Assembly: GCA_012934845.2 (NCBI GenBank)
Contig: WNNJ02003514.1
Span: forward strand, 41,988-105,987
DNA from: Pomphorhynchus laevis
Lineage: Eukaryota; Acanthocephala; Palaeacanthocephala; Echinorhynchida; Pomphorhynchidae
Direction: 5' to 3'
Length of the DNA: 64,000 nt
Under the pieces are notes generated by a model. That model ran no database searches and had not been told where the DNA came from. It saw nothing but the letters and a program-made list of their open reading frames with translations. A program made the position numbers and the translations under genes. Positions 1-11,686 of this stretch are shown in pieces; within the stretch, counting starts at the first letter, position 1; every line of letters begins with the position of its first letter.

Positions 1-1017
1 CATCTTGATAAGAGGATCATAAACTGGATTCGTGTATTCCTTTCCAACCGACAAAGTGTCGTACGAGTAAATGAGTCGCTGTCGAGTCCATTTCCAGTGT
101 TGTTAGGTGTTCCACAGGGAAGTGTATTGGGTCCCATCTTATTCAGTCTTTATATCAACGATTTGATACCAAATATCAGTTCATTCAGTTTATTATATGC
201 AGATGATCTTAAAGTTTGGCGACCTATTATTTCCGATCTTGACAAACAGCATTTACAAAGCGACGTCGACGTTATATCCAATTGGTCTATACAAAATCAC
301 TTGAGGATCAATTCCGCTAAATGTACATGTATGCGTATATCACGAAGATCATGTGATCATCTTGGAGGTGAGTACCAGTTTGGTTCAATTAGTATCGAAA
401 GAACCAACTCATATAAAGATTTGGGAGTTTGGGTTTGTGCTGACTTATCCACTCGAAAGCATTCAGACTACGTGTGTTGCATCACAAAACGCTTAATAGG
501 ACATACTCGTCGAGCTCTGATAGGCATAGATCCGTTATGTTACCATACCTTAGCAAATGCGTTTTTCTTGAGCCATATCTTATACGCATCGCCAGCTTGT
601 TATCCCGAAACTATTTATGAGCGTCGTGCATTAGAGAAAGTGTTCAGATCAACAACTAAATTAGTCTCAGGGCTGCATATTTATGGCTACGCGAAACGCC
701 TCCAGATATTAAATATGCCTTGTCTGCGATATATCCGTGACAAGCGAGATCTCTCTCTTGTTTGGAAAATTCTGCATACTAAAGATCATCCACTGTCACA
801 TCTACTGCAACTGAGAGGTCAACCTTCTCTTCGCGGACACCCCCTGATGCTGAAAACACAAAGGTACATGCATGCAGTTTCCTGCTTTGCCAAACGAGTC
901 GTACGATCTTGGAATTCGCTTCAGAGTGCGACCGTTTTGTCGTCTACTGCTTCAAGTTTTTGCGCCCTACTGGATGATGACCCTTCCTTCTCAAGACAAC
1001 GGTGGGATTTTCAGTAG
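1..1017 (+). pseudogene. CR1-like LINE reverse transcriptase, C-terminal part (runs in from the left edge)
   Basis: The frame is open from base 1 to the stop at 1015-1017. It reads through RT motifs: a thumb/palm lead-in WIRVFLSNRQSVVRVNES, then GVPQGSVLGPILFSLYINDL, then the catalytic YADD box (about 190-205). The C-terminal LINE region RRALEKVFRSTTKLV follows. The endonuclease and N-terminal RT lie outside the window, so completeness of the parent copy is unknown. The style (VPQGSVLGP, short C-terminus, no RNase H) fits CR1/Jockey-type non-LTR elements. No frameshift is seen in the visible part, so this copy is less decayed than most others here. It would make RT for target-primed reverse transcription if the left part is intact. 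Confidence 0.8.
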
Positions 1018-1500
1018 TTTATCTGATGAGGGAGGGACAAAACGACTCTTATTCTTTTTATTCTTTTTATTTTGTGAAGCAACTTGTAAAGAGCCTCGGC
1101 TCAATTCGTTGTCAATTAATAATAATGGAATTAAAATAGCATGCAAAATAAAATAGTCTTTAAAATTTCAATGGTAATCATGACTATTCAATTAAATAAA
1201 ATTAAAATTAAGAAGCAAACTATATATGCCTAGTTTTATAATGGTCATCAATTTCAAAATATAGGTAGGTTTTCAAATTGACGGTAGCACATTCCCCGAC
1301 TGTGATGAAAAAACCTTACCATTTGCATTGTAAATCTTAACCCTTAATGTAAACTATTAAAACTTACTGATTTACTACTTTGTTTGTAGATATTACTCAA
1401 TAAAGCTTTTTACAAGCGTATCTGTTTACCCTACAATTTATTGAGTAATATTGTAAGTAGATAATTATCAAGAAAATTTTTACTAACACGGACTGTGTAT
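1018..1500 (+). other. LINE 3' tail and AT-rich noncoding stretch
   Basis: After the RT stop the sequence becomes T/A-rich, with runs of ttttta and aataataatgg that look like a LINE 3' UTR and tail ending near 1160. A small inverted repeat (gatattactcaataaa near 1389 and tttattgagtaatatt near 1438) could form a hairpin. No coding sequence is seen. Confidence 0.4.
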
Positions 1501-3721
1501 GCCTCAGCCATTGCGGGAGTTGGTTTTGTTTAAGACATCGTCGGCGGTATCTGAAAATCCTATCGTGTGGCCATTCGTTAGTGACTGTACATAGTAAGCT
1601 ACGACTGCAGTTGAGGGCGTGTTGGAGGACTTTCTCCCAGTCTTTTATTCCAAGATTGAGGGTATGTAGTGCTAGACGTATCGTAGTCCAAATATGGCCG
1701 ACAAATCGTTCGCTTGTCCGTTTCCTCTGGGATTGAATGGAGACGAATGACTTGAGGATATGTTCCGAGATTGTAAGTATGTCTTAGCTCGGCTAATCTG
1801 AAGCAAGTTGCGTTATCAGAATGTATAAACTCCGGGGTGCCGAACGTCGAAAATAGCAGTTCAAGCTCCTCAATCACTGTTTGTGAACTGGTGTCTTTGC
1901 AGGGGAAACCGAATGGAAAACGACTGTATTCGTCGACCACGACCAGGAGGTAAGGATTTCTTTGTGTTGATGTGGGTAAAGGACCTGTGAAGTCCATGGA
2001 TAGCCGCACAAATGGACGAGTCGACTTTATAACATGGGATCTTTCTAGATGCGGATACTGGGGTTTTATTTCTAAACAAACTCAGCAGTTATTGCAAGTT
2101 AGTCTTACGTCGTCGCATGAAAACGGTAGATTGTTTTTTCGTACATATGCTGTTAAGCGTCGTATTCCAGGATGGCACAAATCAACGTGTAGTTGTTTAA
2201 GAGAGGCTAGATCATACCCTGCTACACAGACTCGCGTTAAAGTGTCGGCAACATGATTTTGTTTGCCAGGTCTGTAGATAATCTTAAATTCGAACTCTGA
2301 TAGTTCGAGGCGTCATCGATTAATCTTCTCATTTTTGATTTGGCTCTTGCTCTTGTTGTTTAGCATGAACGATACGGACCTTTGATCAGTAATAATCATA
2401 AAGGATCGTCCGATAAGGTGGAATCTCCACTTTCGAAGTTACTCCACAATGGCATGCGCTTCTTTCTCAATTGCCGAGTATCGTGACTCCGGATCGGTCA
2501 ACGACCGAGAGACAAAGGCCACGGGTCTTCCTTCTTGGCTGAGAGATGCGGCTACGCTTGTCGCGGATGCGTCATTTCGACAATTAATGACTTATTGTTG
2601 TGAATGTAATATAGTGCGGCTTCCATTATGCCCGATTTTATGTCTTCGAACGCTGCGACTACCTCAACATTCATGGGGAACACTGAAACGTTAATTTTTG
2701 CCATTTTGAGTGAAAAATTTGCTATCCAATTCGCATAGTAAGCAAACATACCTTGCACTCGTTTAAGTTCAGACTGACATGATGAAATTGGCAAGGATTT
2801 TAGATGCTCAAATCGTTCCGGGTCTGGTTTGAAGCTACCATTTCTGATCTGATATCCGAGACGGTTGATTTCTTCTCTACAGAATTTGCATTTTCCATTG
2901 TTGAACTTTAAGTTTAATGATGCACAGACTGGAAGAAATCGATCTACATTTCGGTCATGCTCCTCTCTTGTGCTTGCACATATAGTGATGTCGTCTATTT
3001 AGACGTATGTGTCGGTCAAATCATTGCCCGCGATTATTTTATCCATGATTCTTTGAAAACATGCTACCGCGTTCGTTAAACCAAAAGGAATCCTGGTAAA
3101 TTGATAAAGTTTGCTGCATGCTTCGAACGCCGTATATTGACGGTCGGATGTGTGGATTTCGACTTGGTGATATGCGGATTCAAGATCAATAGTTGAGAAG
3201 AATTTGTATTGAGATATTTCCGTGATCAGGTTCTCTATGTTTGGAAGTGGATATCCGTCGAGATGTGTATATTGGTTTATTGTCTTGGAATAGTCTACAA
3301 CCATTCGTTTATTTCTTCGCTGGTTAGTCGTCACGAATGCTTGTGCTCGCCAATGCGATGTGCTCGACTCAATTATGTGTTCCCGCAGACGTTTGTCTAT
3401 CTCATTACGCATGAACGCATAGTTCTCGCGTGTGTGTTTTCGAGATTTTGTAATAATAGGTGTACAGTTCTTTTTTAGGTGCTCAAATAGCTTTGGAGGT
3501 TCGGCAATGCTTAATACTCTCAATGAAATTGGTTCTTCTTGACCGTGAAATCGAAATTGTATGTTGGAATGTCTCTTCATAAAGTCGATACCAAGGATGA
3601 TGTCTGAACAAAGATCGTCTAGAATCAGTAGTTTTACATTACGAAATAGCTTTCCTTGCATACGAATGTCGACTGTTATCGAACCATTTGAAGTTACCTG
3701 GATTCCGGAGGATGCCATTGA
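1500..3721 (-). pseudogene. Ty3/gypsy-type retrotransposon pol, broken (protease, RT, RNase H, integrase pieces)
   Basis: Reading the minus strand from 3720 downward gives a retropepsin-like stretch (VKLLILDDLCSDIILGIDFM). A gypsy RT follows, with YPLPNIENLI, FSTIDLESAYHQVEI and FTRIPFGLTNAVACFQRIM. The RT runs into YIDDI-type sequence broken by a stop near 3000. An RNase H lead-in (RVQGMFAYYANWIANFS, 2552-2794) and an integrase core (MRLSMDFTGPLPTS, VVVDEYSRFPF, 1599-2079) come next. The domain order PR-RT-RH-IN is that of Metaviridae. Several stops and frame changes break it, and no LTRs or gag were recognised. At its upstream end the protease fuses directly to LINE sequence near 3721, so the element is truncated there. 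Confidence 0.8.
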
Positions 3722-5939
3722 TACTTTCAATGACAGATGCTGAACTCGTTTCAGGGCCACCTATCTCTCTTCAGGATACGTTTAAGTCTATATAGGTCAG
3801 CCTTCGCCGACCAGTTTACCGTAACGGTGAACACCAGGTATTTTACTCGATATGTGAAGACAGGGAGGGGTTGATTAGTCAAAATGGAGGAGAGGGCAGA
3901 GTGTGCTAATCTCTTAAGTTTTTGCTTTGTTGCAGAGGCGCCATGGAAGACAACCATCTGCGATTTGGCGGAGTTTAAAATAAGATTGAACTGGGCTAAC
4001 TGGTTTTTTAATCTTAAGAAAAAATCGATTGATGTCCGGGACTACGTCTTTGCACCTGCGTCCAGAGAACTGGACTGTGATATCATCAGCGTATATCACT
4101 AAACGTTGTTCGCGTTTAAATATTTTAAGGAGTTCAATGCAGGCAGCAAGAAACAAGATAGGAGAAAGAGAGGATCTTTGGGGCACACCCGTAATAGGGT
4201 AGATCTGACGCGCATCAGGGTCGTCTTCATAATAGAATCGCTTGGTATACAGCAGTATCTTCACCCTGTTAACAATTCTCGCAGGCAACCCAAGGGACCT
4301 GAGAGAAGAGATAACAAAGGGAATGAAGATGCGGTAAATGCAGCAGAAAAATCAAGGAAAACAGTCACATCAAGTTGATAGCTATTCTCCTGACAAAACT
4401 GTTGCACTTCACCTACTGCTGAATGGACCAAGCGACCTTTGACGAACCTAGTGGTGGGATTAAATTTCGTCTACTCAGATGATTGCGGATTCTACGCACA
4501 AGCGCTTTTTCGTAGAACGAGACGAGGGAATTTTGAATCGATATGGACCGCAGATCTTTAGGACATGATACCGGATTGTTTTTTGGTAAAAATTTCCGTA
4601 AACTAATGTTGATGCCGGCCACATCGAATGGGTAGGCTAAAATCATTGTGACGGCCACTTCTCTTCTTTGTTCGGCTGTCAAAAGCTGACAGACACGAGA
4701 AGAGAGTGGATCGAGGGATTTGTAGGTGCCCGGAAGAGGCCCCCAAAGGTTAAGGATATCTGTGACAGATAGAGCCCTACTCTTAAAGTCTCCCCAAGGC
4801 GTGATTTGTTAAGGTGATTGAGTGGCTCCATAATTATGTAAGGATAGTGACTCCTCTAAAACTTAAATCAAGACCTATTTTACCAATCCAACCCAAAGCT
4901 CTTTCCTTCCAACAGACAAACTTCTCCTTCTTGAATATCTTCCAGAAGGAAGACTGGGCTGGATTAAGGTAAGTGATGCTTGCCCTATCCTTACCCAGTT
5001 ATAACCTACATCTAGTGATCCAATATTCTTTCGAGAGAACTTGCCTGGCAGAAGCAGAGAGGTTGGGAAGACGGAGTTTATACGCTAAGGTCTTGAGTTT
5101 TGTCGGAGTGGGATTGTAAACACGACATTTATAGGTTGTCGAAAGTATCGCGGTAGCTTGCTAAGAGACATAGGAATTAAATTCGGTTAAACTCTCATTA
5201 CCAATTTGGGGGAAGCGTTGGATAGCTGCCTGAAAGAAAGCCACTCTGATAGGATCAAAGTGAAATTTTCTTTCGGAGCAGCGAATCCTCTTCTATCCGC
5301 TAACAAATCAAGTCATGAGAGGTGGACATATGTTGTCACGACTGCTCCGTCAGTGGGGTTTCAACAACAACCTCTTATAGAGCAGTAATAAGTCGAGGAG
5401 TGAATTCGTTGATGCGCAATGAAAGGTGGGGGACGGTGGTTTGTGAATAAGATAACCATTCCTGGCTCTGCGGATTGCTGCATTCATCCAACGACCAGTT
5501 CTGTCGTTGAAGCCCCAAGTACCATGTCATAGCCGCTATCAATAATCCAATCCAGGAGGTCACGGTTCTTGTGAATCTCACCTGGACAGATGTAGACATT
5601 GGCTAGATTGAGTCGTTTCCTGTTCTTACAGAGTGAAACTACCAATCAAGAAAGGGCTGGACAAGAATATTTGAGTAGAATGGACGATCTTAAGGAGCAT
5701 TTATTTAGGGTTAAAATACCTTGAGATGAAGAGGAGTGAGGCGTGGTTATGTACAGAGTATAGTGGGAACAAATGTCCTAAGAGATGAATCGAGCAATGT
5801 CTTGGAGGATACGGATAGACCGCGTCTCCTGAAGGACTATAACATCTGCATCTCTATCAGATAGAAGTCTAAGGGCAGAAGCTTCTCTCAAATTCCACTG
5901 AAGGATATTCAGTGAAAAAGGCTCACGAGTACTCTGCAT
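3722..5939 (-). pseudogene. LINE-A ORF2 (endonuclease-RT), heavily broken
   Basis: This minus-strand copy is collinear with the better ORF2 at 16761-19223. Matching segments include the start with MQSTREPF-like codons (ATG at 5939), the endonuclease strand around 5600-5375, ADQRREVAVTM near 4680, the RT box GVPQRSSLSPILFLAA (about 4180) and YADDI (about 4090). KYLVFTVTVNWSAKADL follows near 3840. Many frameshifts and stops interrupt it. The copy ends at about 3722 inside the C-terminal region, after RVQHLSLK, where gypsy sequence begins, so roughly the last 270 bp and the 3' tail are missing. The mutation load says it is an old insertion. Confidence 0.8.
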
Positions 5940-5973
5940 TTTGTTAGGTCAGTTGGGTGGGATTGCCTCATCC

Positions 5974-7190
5974 CTAGACAGAGCTAGGGGCGGAAAGGTT
6001 GCCCTTCCCGCCACAAACTCCGTCTTGAGCGAGCACTTGCCCACGGGCAGTGTCTTCATTTTCCGAAAAGGAGGCCTTTCCTGCTTTGGACTTAATCAGC
6101 CTGGCCCACCTTTAGTGGAGGCACGGTATGAACCGAAGCTTCATTTTATTATATTCAGGTACAGTGGAAAAATTACTCGAAAAAAATGTTCCATTTGTCT
6201 AAATATTGACTGTTTTGTGTGCCTAGTAGATGAAGGATGTCCTTGTCGGACATTTTACTGCAGGAGTCCGCATAACTTACCGGATATTTTGTAATAGGAG
6301 AATAGAACTTAAGTCTATAGGCCTTAAAGGCCTCACACCTCCTCGAACAGGAGGGATGCGGACCCTTACAATTAACACACAGAGGGGTAGATGAACACTT
6401 ATCATCGATGTCAACGCAATCGTTAGACGAGCAATAACCGCAGGTCTTATCTTTATTGCACATAGACGCCCAGTGTCCCCATGCATGACATTGATTGCAA
6501 TGGGGGAACGTCACGTAGTCATTCAATAGTACGGTAAATTTTAAATTGAAGCCCATAAAAGGGTTACATGCCGTTCTAGCAAATATCTTGGCAATTTCTA
6601 TAGGGGCCGAGACAAAAGCTATAAAGATGGCTTGTCCATCCCTCCCCTTGACATAACGAAAATTTGACACTCTAAGCAAAGCTTGAAAATTGTCAATATG
6701 AGATTGCTCCAAGTGTGGAGACAGGTTAGAAACTTTCAACGAAGTCATAATAGGCTTTGAAGTAAGGCTCCCTAGCATGGAGATATTTTTGTCAAAGTAT
6801 TCTTTATAGTCATTTGCCAAATTGGGGGAGGCAAACGAAACTTTAATTTTTGATTCATAATATCTGATTAAATTAAATAGAATTCTATTATGGTATTGTT
6901 CAACAGAAGTTCGAAGGAATAAATTATACAGTTTGTGCCTTTTAAAAGGCTCAGCTAATTTAATGATAGCCAAATTTTTCAGCTTAGGTGTGGGGGAAGT
7001 AACCCCTTGTCATCGGCATCATTGGTTAACAAAACACTAACCTTAGAAGCTGAAGTATTCGAAATTTCATTGGAAATACATGTGAACTGCTCTAATCTTG
7101 CTGAATTCTGCTCCAAATTTGCTGAAAATTGTGAAATCTTTGATTGCTCCGACGCACTTTTACATTTGAACGATTGCTGCATTTTTTGTT
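5974..7190 (-). pseudogene. LINE-A ORF1 (gag-like, CCHC zinc knuckles), broken
   Basis: Two minus-strand frames (7182-6979 and 6973-6173) together give an ORF1 of the same plan as 15645-16727. It has LAEPFKRHKLYNLFLR near the N-terminus, then NPFMGFNLKFTV, then the knuckle CNQCHAWGHWASMC (C-x2-C-x4-H-x4-C). Two more Cys clusters follow, ending CVNCKGPHPSCSRRC. The C-terminus near 5990 keeps the family ending GGKGNL..P. ORF1 proteins of this type bind LINE RNA. At least one frameshift between the two frames and stops in the C-terminal third make it non-functional. Its sequence is much more diverged from the other ORF1 copies than the ORF2 sequences are from each other. Confidence 0.75.
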
Positions 7191-7274
7191 AATATCGATG
7201 AAATCATCCGTACTATCAGTATCAAGTATCACAGGGAATAAATTTCCAGTAAAATAATAATGTTTTTATTAAAC

Positions 7275-7400
7275 CCCGGGTGGTTTAGTCTGAAGGCGGC
7301 GTGTTGGATCGGTTGAGGGCTCAGATCCCTCTGGACCTGAGGCCGTAGAACAAGAAAGAAGACGGTTGGTTTAGTTGTCTGACTGACTTAAAACTGTTTT
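7275..7400 (+). mobile_element. LINE 3'-end fragment (LINE-E), 5' truncated
   Basis: From aaaccccgggtgg the sequence matches the last about 90 bp of LINE-B ORF2 and its 3' hairpin (compare 19147-19240), including the strings ggcggcgtgttggatcgg and ggacctgaggcc. Only the tail is present, as expected from premature stop of reverse transcription. It lies just beyond the 5' end of LINE-A, in opposite orientation. Confidence 0.75.
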
Positions 7401-7845
7401 CAAATTTTTTCCAGATGTTTCTTTTTAATGGTATTTAAAAAATACCATTAAAAATGTAAGTAAATGACTACAAAAAATATTTACAGCTTAAACATACAAT
7501 AAATAACATACATCATTGTTACTATTCTATTATTATATTACCATTTCTCGGATGGTAGCAAATTACAGCTACGAACCAACTACGAATCAGCTACGGACCA
7601 ACTACTTACAATTAATAAATACAAAACTGAGCTTGGGATAACATGCAAGCGAATACGGGTAGTTGCGCGGTCTGTGGCGTATCGTTTCACCTTAATGCAT
7701 CAGGTCATCTTCAGGGACATGGACCTGGGAACTTGCGCTGTTCAGGATCAGGACAGCTACCGACAGTCAGCTCACACAACGTAATCGCATCAACGGACAC
7801 AAGACCTTAGTTTTTAGACGCCAACGAGAATTTATTGCCTGATTA
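7401..7845. other. Noncoding stretch with a palindrome, short tandem repeat and hammerhead-like tail motif
   Basis: Contains a palindrome around 7427-7460 (tttttaatggtattt and its complement), a roughly 20-bp duplicated unit cagctacgaaccaactac near 7570-7610, and on the minus strand at 7681-7715 the string CTGAAGATGACC followed by AGGTGAAACG. ACCT and AGGT can pair, which resembles the worn hammerhead-type motifs of Penelope-like repeats. No coding sequence is seen. Confidence 0.4.
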
Positions 7846-7849
7846 GATA

Positions 7850-8478
7850 TCAATAATTAAATCCAGGAATGATGATAAACGACATTTCCAGTGTGGCCAT
7901 ATGTCCGATATTGATCGCGTAGGTTCTAGCAAGTTTAAACATTATAATCCTACGCTTTAGCAAAGATTTAATTCTGAATCGTACCATGAAGCGACATACA
8001 ATTGTTCTTACGAATAACGGTTTTTGGAACAAACACATCCGAGATTGAGATTAGCATGTTGCGCAGCTTAATCAATTAATCATCATCAGCACAACTATCA
8101 CAGCCAAATTGAATATTTTTAGCGTATCTTTGCGAATCCTCAGTGTTTACACGACATCACAAGCATTTACTTAAAAAAGAAAAATTTATCTTTAAAAATA
8201 AATCCTGATTTTTTACTTAGTGCTAATTCAGCATCATTACCGTCTGTATAATTAACCGATGCAAATCCAAACATTAGGGCACAACGATCGCTCAAATCGA
8301 TTGGTGCTTTATATTCAAGATTGACAACATCAGTTATTGACCTACTAAATATAATGTCAAGTAAGGAAGTACTATCGTTCATGAACCTTGTCGGTAAGAA
8401 TGCATGCTGAATAAACAGTAACTCGTCAACAAGATATAAATATAATTCCTTGTTTGGGTCCGAGGTCCATCCGTCCAT
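7850..8478 (-). pseudogene. CR1-like LINE endonuclease C-terminus fragment
   Basis: The minus frame 8478-8167 reads LLFIQHAFLPTRFMNDSTS, then LLDIIFSRS, then PIDLSDRCALMFGF. This is the usual end of a LINE endonuclease, where a TR..SLLDLIF strand is followed by the SDH catalytic motif. Here SDH has become SDR, which would remove the catalytic histidine. A second frame at 8038-7850 (KPLFVRTIVCRFMVRFR) resembles the linker after the endonuclease. Frames are broken between the two parts. No RT follows. Confidence 0.6.
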
Positions 8479-8484
8479 TCGTCA

Positions 8485-9330
8485 AAACTCATAAGCATAA
8501 TGAAGTACCCAGTGGTCGTTTCGGTTGCCTGTGTGACATTGTGAATGAAGGCGTTTCCGATACTTTGTTTAATTGACTGAGCCTGGCGCTCTTTACCAGA
8601 TCGAATTGCTATGTGGCCATCTTTAAAATGAGGTAGAAACGAATAGCGGGTACTTCATACTACTGATGAGTGTTGCCGAGTAATCCATCACTTCGATGTT
8701 AAAGTAATCGTCTTGAAGTGACATGGTGCCTGAAAGTCGTGAATAAAAGTCCAGTCTACCAAGCAACCAATTTTCCAGTAATGCCGTGTTTCGTAAGAAA
8801 TCCTGGACCGTTGTTTACTCAACACATCCGTGCACTATCATTATACATGCCGTATCCATTAAGGATACAATGAGTGCGACGACAATTTAGCAACAAACTC
8901 TGTCTAGTGTTTTAGGATGGTCCGCACATCAATTAGATCTGGTAAAGAGCGTAAGCCTCAGTCAATTAAGCAAAGTGTTGGAAACGCCTTCATTCACAAT
9001 GTCACACATGCAACCGAAACGACCAGTGGATACTTTATTTTACTGATGAGTGTTGCCGAGTACTCCGGTGCTAAGGTGGTCGTCTAGCAGTGACACGGTC
9101 GTTGAAAGTCGTGAATCGAAGTTAGACTATCAATCAACACAATTTTCTATTAATGCCGGGTTTCGTTAGAAATCCTGGACCGTTGTTTGCTCAGCACATC
9201 TGTGCACGATCATTAAACGTGCCGTATTCATTAAGGATTTAACGAGTGCAGCAATCATTCAGCAGCATCCTCTGGCCAATGTTTAAGGATGGTCCGCACA
9301 GCAATTCGATCTGGTAAAGATAGATCTGGT
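8485..9330 (+). repeat. Tandem plus inverted repeat block with hammerhead-like cores
   Basis: About 8660-8960 and 9040-9315 are direct repeats. Both hold ctgatgagtgttgccgagta, gaaatcctggaccgttgttt and aggatggtccgcaca. About 8500-8600 is an inverted copy of about 8935-9030 (for example gtcgtttcggttgc against gcaaccgaaacgac). The mix of direct and inverted arrangement is typical of Penelope-like pseudo-LTRs. No protein-coding frame was found inside. Confidence 0.7.
9010..9056 (+). ncRNA. Hammerhead-ribozyme-like core, permuted order
   Basis: GCAACC-GAAA lies upstream and CTGATGA-GTGTTGC downstream. GCAAC and GTTGC can pair as stem II, with a closing C-G and one bulged T. The order GAAA ... CTGATGA is a circular permutation of the usual hammerhead. 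The inverted copy near 8500 keeps a GTA triplet at the expected cleavage place; this copy has ATA, so it is probably decayed. Confidence 0.45.
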
Positions 9331-10680
9331 TATTTCGATATGTTGGTATACTCTTACGCCTTATCGACTAGACTATCCATCCAATACAGAACATCTGTTC
9401 TCAATACGTAGAGAACATATGTGGATTTGATAGCTAATCACCGATAAAGAAGCACGGATAAATGCGGAGCATAAACATTGGCATGTTGATTAAGCCTCAG
9501 AGTTCTATTTTTGTGAATTTAACTTGCAATTTAAGTAATGCTCATTATTTTTGATGTTACTCTATTTTAGATTGATTGGCAAAGCCTAAAAAAGAGGAAA
9601 GTTTTAGAAATAATTTATCTGTAGTTTTCGTTGTTTCTTCTTTATATTAATTACATATATAGTCAATTTTGCTAGATCACAAAAGGTAATTTCGGGGCAG
9701 AAATCAGACGGTATCATTCCTTCATTACTTCAAATTTCATACACCTTGACTCACAATATTTCCTATTTAAGCCTGACATATTGGTATTGTTTCGTCCACT
9801 ACTGCCTTGCAATAATACACATAAACTCATCAGAAGGCTGTGTACCGCTGTAGTTTCCTTTTGAACCCTATTTGCACTAACAGATTTGAACCTAGGTTCT
9901 TTCGATCGGTGGTGTAAGCCTCATCGACAAGGCTAACTATCCGGTACAACTAGAAATTCTTCAGTATATGAAACTTTCACTGTAATGGATTTCTGAAACC
10001 GCATTTTCCGAAATGCATTCAAAGCATTCTTTATAGCACCTATCCTATGATTTTTTGATCACATACTGGATAGGGATAATAAGTTAAGAAAAATTGACAA
10101 CAACCGTTTGTCAGTTTAAGTAATAAAATTGGATTTATGTGAAATTTTTTGAAAAAATTCTGTAATAAATTTTAACACAAAATTTTCAAAATGTTAAAAA
10201 AATATTGTCTAAATGTCGAACAAAAGGTAACTAAGGTGTTTTATTTATCCGAATGAAATGTTTTTCGTTATATAAGACAAATTTTAACAAATTGAGATAA
10301 GTCAACGTAAAATTTATTGTTACAAGTTTTACATTGACTTTTCGATTTTTTCAATTTTTTATAAATAATGGAGTCTGCCTATATAATAGGATAAAGTAGT
10401 AACTTTGGCAGTTTGTGTGTTGATAAGTTTAATATGCATCGCATAGTGACCAACAAACAACAAATGTATAAGGCACACCTGGATATATCATATACTAATA
10501 TTATATTTTATATTAGTAATATTAAATATTACATGTAATGTTTAACCAATTTTCTACTCTTGATTAATTCTGTTTTTTTGTATCCACAGGATGTTCTATG
10601 CTTTGAATACTAATCAGGCAGATGATATGCTCTAACATGTGAATAAACTAGATAATCGAAATAAAGAATACAAACTATCC
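9331..10680. other. Noncoding AT-rich stretch
   Basis: No convincing frame, domain or exon was found. The stretch is AT-rich with simple local repeats (for example tattagtaatattaaatatta near 10510). Confidence 0.4.
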
Positions 10681-10778
10681 CGTTAATTGTGCTGGTCTGG
10701 TTTAATTGTGCTGGTCTGGTTTAATGATGCTGGTCTGATTTAATGGTGCTGGTTTGGATTAATGATGCTGGTCTGTAG
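10681..10778 (+). repeat. Tandem repeat of a roughly 19-bp unit (tgctggtctggtttaat)
   Basis: About five imperfect copies of tgtgctggtctggtttaat run head to tail. A single further copy, aattgtgctggtcttgtt, lies at about 12496 just after the tail of the LINE at 10.9-12.5 kb. The unit may therefore be the target site of that LINE, expanded on its left side. Confidence 0.65.
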
Positions 10779-10930
10779 CAAATAATCTAACTACAAAGAA
10801 GATCGTCCCAATTTCGGCAACTCATTATGGAGCCTCTCCTGCGGCAACTCGTCTGGAGCAGCGATCTATCCGGACCCTACGTTCGAGTAACATACGAGAT
10901 AAAAGATCTGTTATAGATAGATTCAAATGT

Positions 10931-11275
10931 GTGATCTTTGCCAACGTTTATGAGTCCCCATCCGACAGTGCTCAAAATCGTATTAATGATGATGTTGGCT
11001 CAGTGCGGCAGATCCTATCCGGAGTTTTCGTTAAGGGTGAGGAAGGTTTGGCAGAATCTCTACAGGTCTTTGCCCTTCACAGAATCGGCAAAAGAGACGG
11101 AAATGGTAAGACTAGATTACTAAGATTAGTTTGTGCGTCTTCTAATCAAGCCGCTTCCATTCTTAATAGAGTTTACAGATTAGCGGGTACTTCTATGCGC
11201 ATCTTCAAGGACCTTTCGATCGAGGATCGCCGTCAATTGCCTCTTGCTAGGAAGGAACTATGAAACAGGCGTCAA
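10931..11275 (+). pseudogene. CR1-like LINE ORF1 fragment
   Basis: A 110-codon frame reads VFALHRIGKRDGNGKTRLLR, then SNQAASILNRVYRLAGT, then IFKDLSIEDRRQLPLARKEL. This pattern (R-G-K...RLLK, A..IL, D-L-x-x-E-D-R) is the C-terminal part of ORF1 proteins found before the endonuclease of CR1-like LINEs. The same pattern recurs at 59160-59530. The N-terminal part is missing. Confidence 0.6.
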
Positions 11276-11421
11276 TTAGGTGAGGAGGATTTATGTATCC
11301 GAAATTTTCGGGTGGTTCGACGCCGACCATTTGTACGGTGGGAGAAGTTAACTATAAAAACTCAACGAAGAGAGTTTTAGGAGACTTGGTTTCATTTCGT
11401 ACCATTTAATCGAAAAGTCCG

Positions 11422-11685
11422 GTGAAATACGGTAGTCATCCTATCAGGATTGCATGTTGCAATGTTCGCAGCTTAGTCTCTAAATTTGATGAGTTCAACT
11501 TTTATTTATCAAACAGCGACGTGTCTATTTTCGCACTTACTGAGACCTGGCTGCACAGTGGTATTGATGACAATTGTGTTAACATCCCGGGCTTCTCACT
11601 ATTCGTCCGTGACAAGGTCCGCTCATCTAACTTAATTCTCCGTGACATCCGCCGTATCCGCCCCCTTATGGGGTTAAGAAACTAA
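11422..11685 (+). pseudogene. LINE endonuclease N-terminus fused to a foreign RT segment
   Basis: The frame starts with an EEP endonuclease N-terminus: IRIACCNVRSLVSKFDEFNF, then FALTETWLHSGIDDN with the catalytic Glu. At about 11605 it switches into the segment RDKVRSSNLILRDIRRIRPL, which belongs to the post-RT region of a different LINE. The same DNA string of about 68 bp recurs without visible mismatch on the minus strand at 58142-58209. The frame ends soon after, so this is a chimera and not a working endonuclease. Confidence 0.7.
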
Positions 11686-11686
11686 C

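Noticed and set aside
1018-1045. CTGATGAG near 1022 as a hammerhead
   Set aside because: No GAAA with a pairing stem II follows (GGGACAAAAC instead).
5941-6294. 117-codon plus frame
   Set aside because: Antisense of the LINE-A ORF1 end; the minus strand carries the recognisable motifs.
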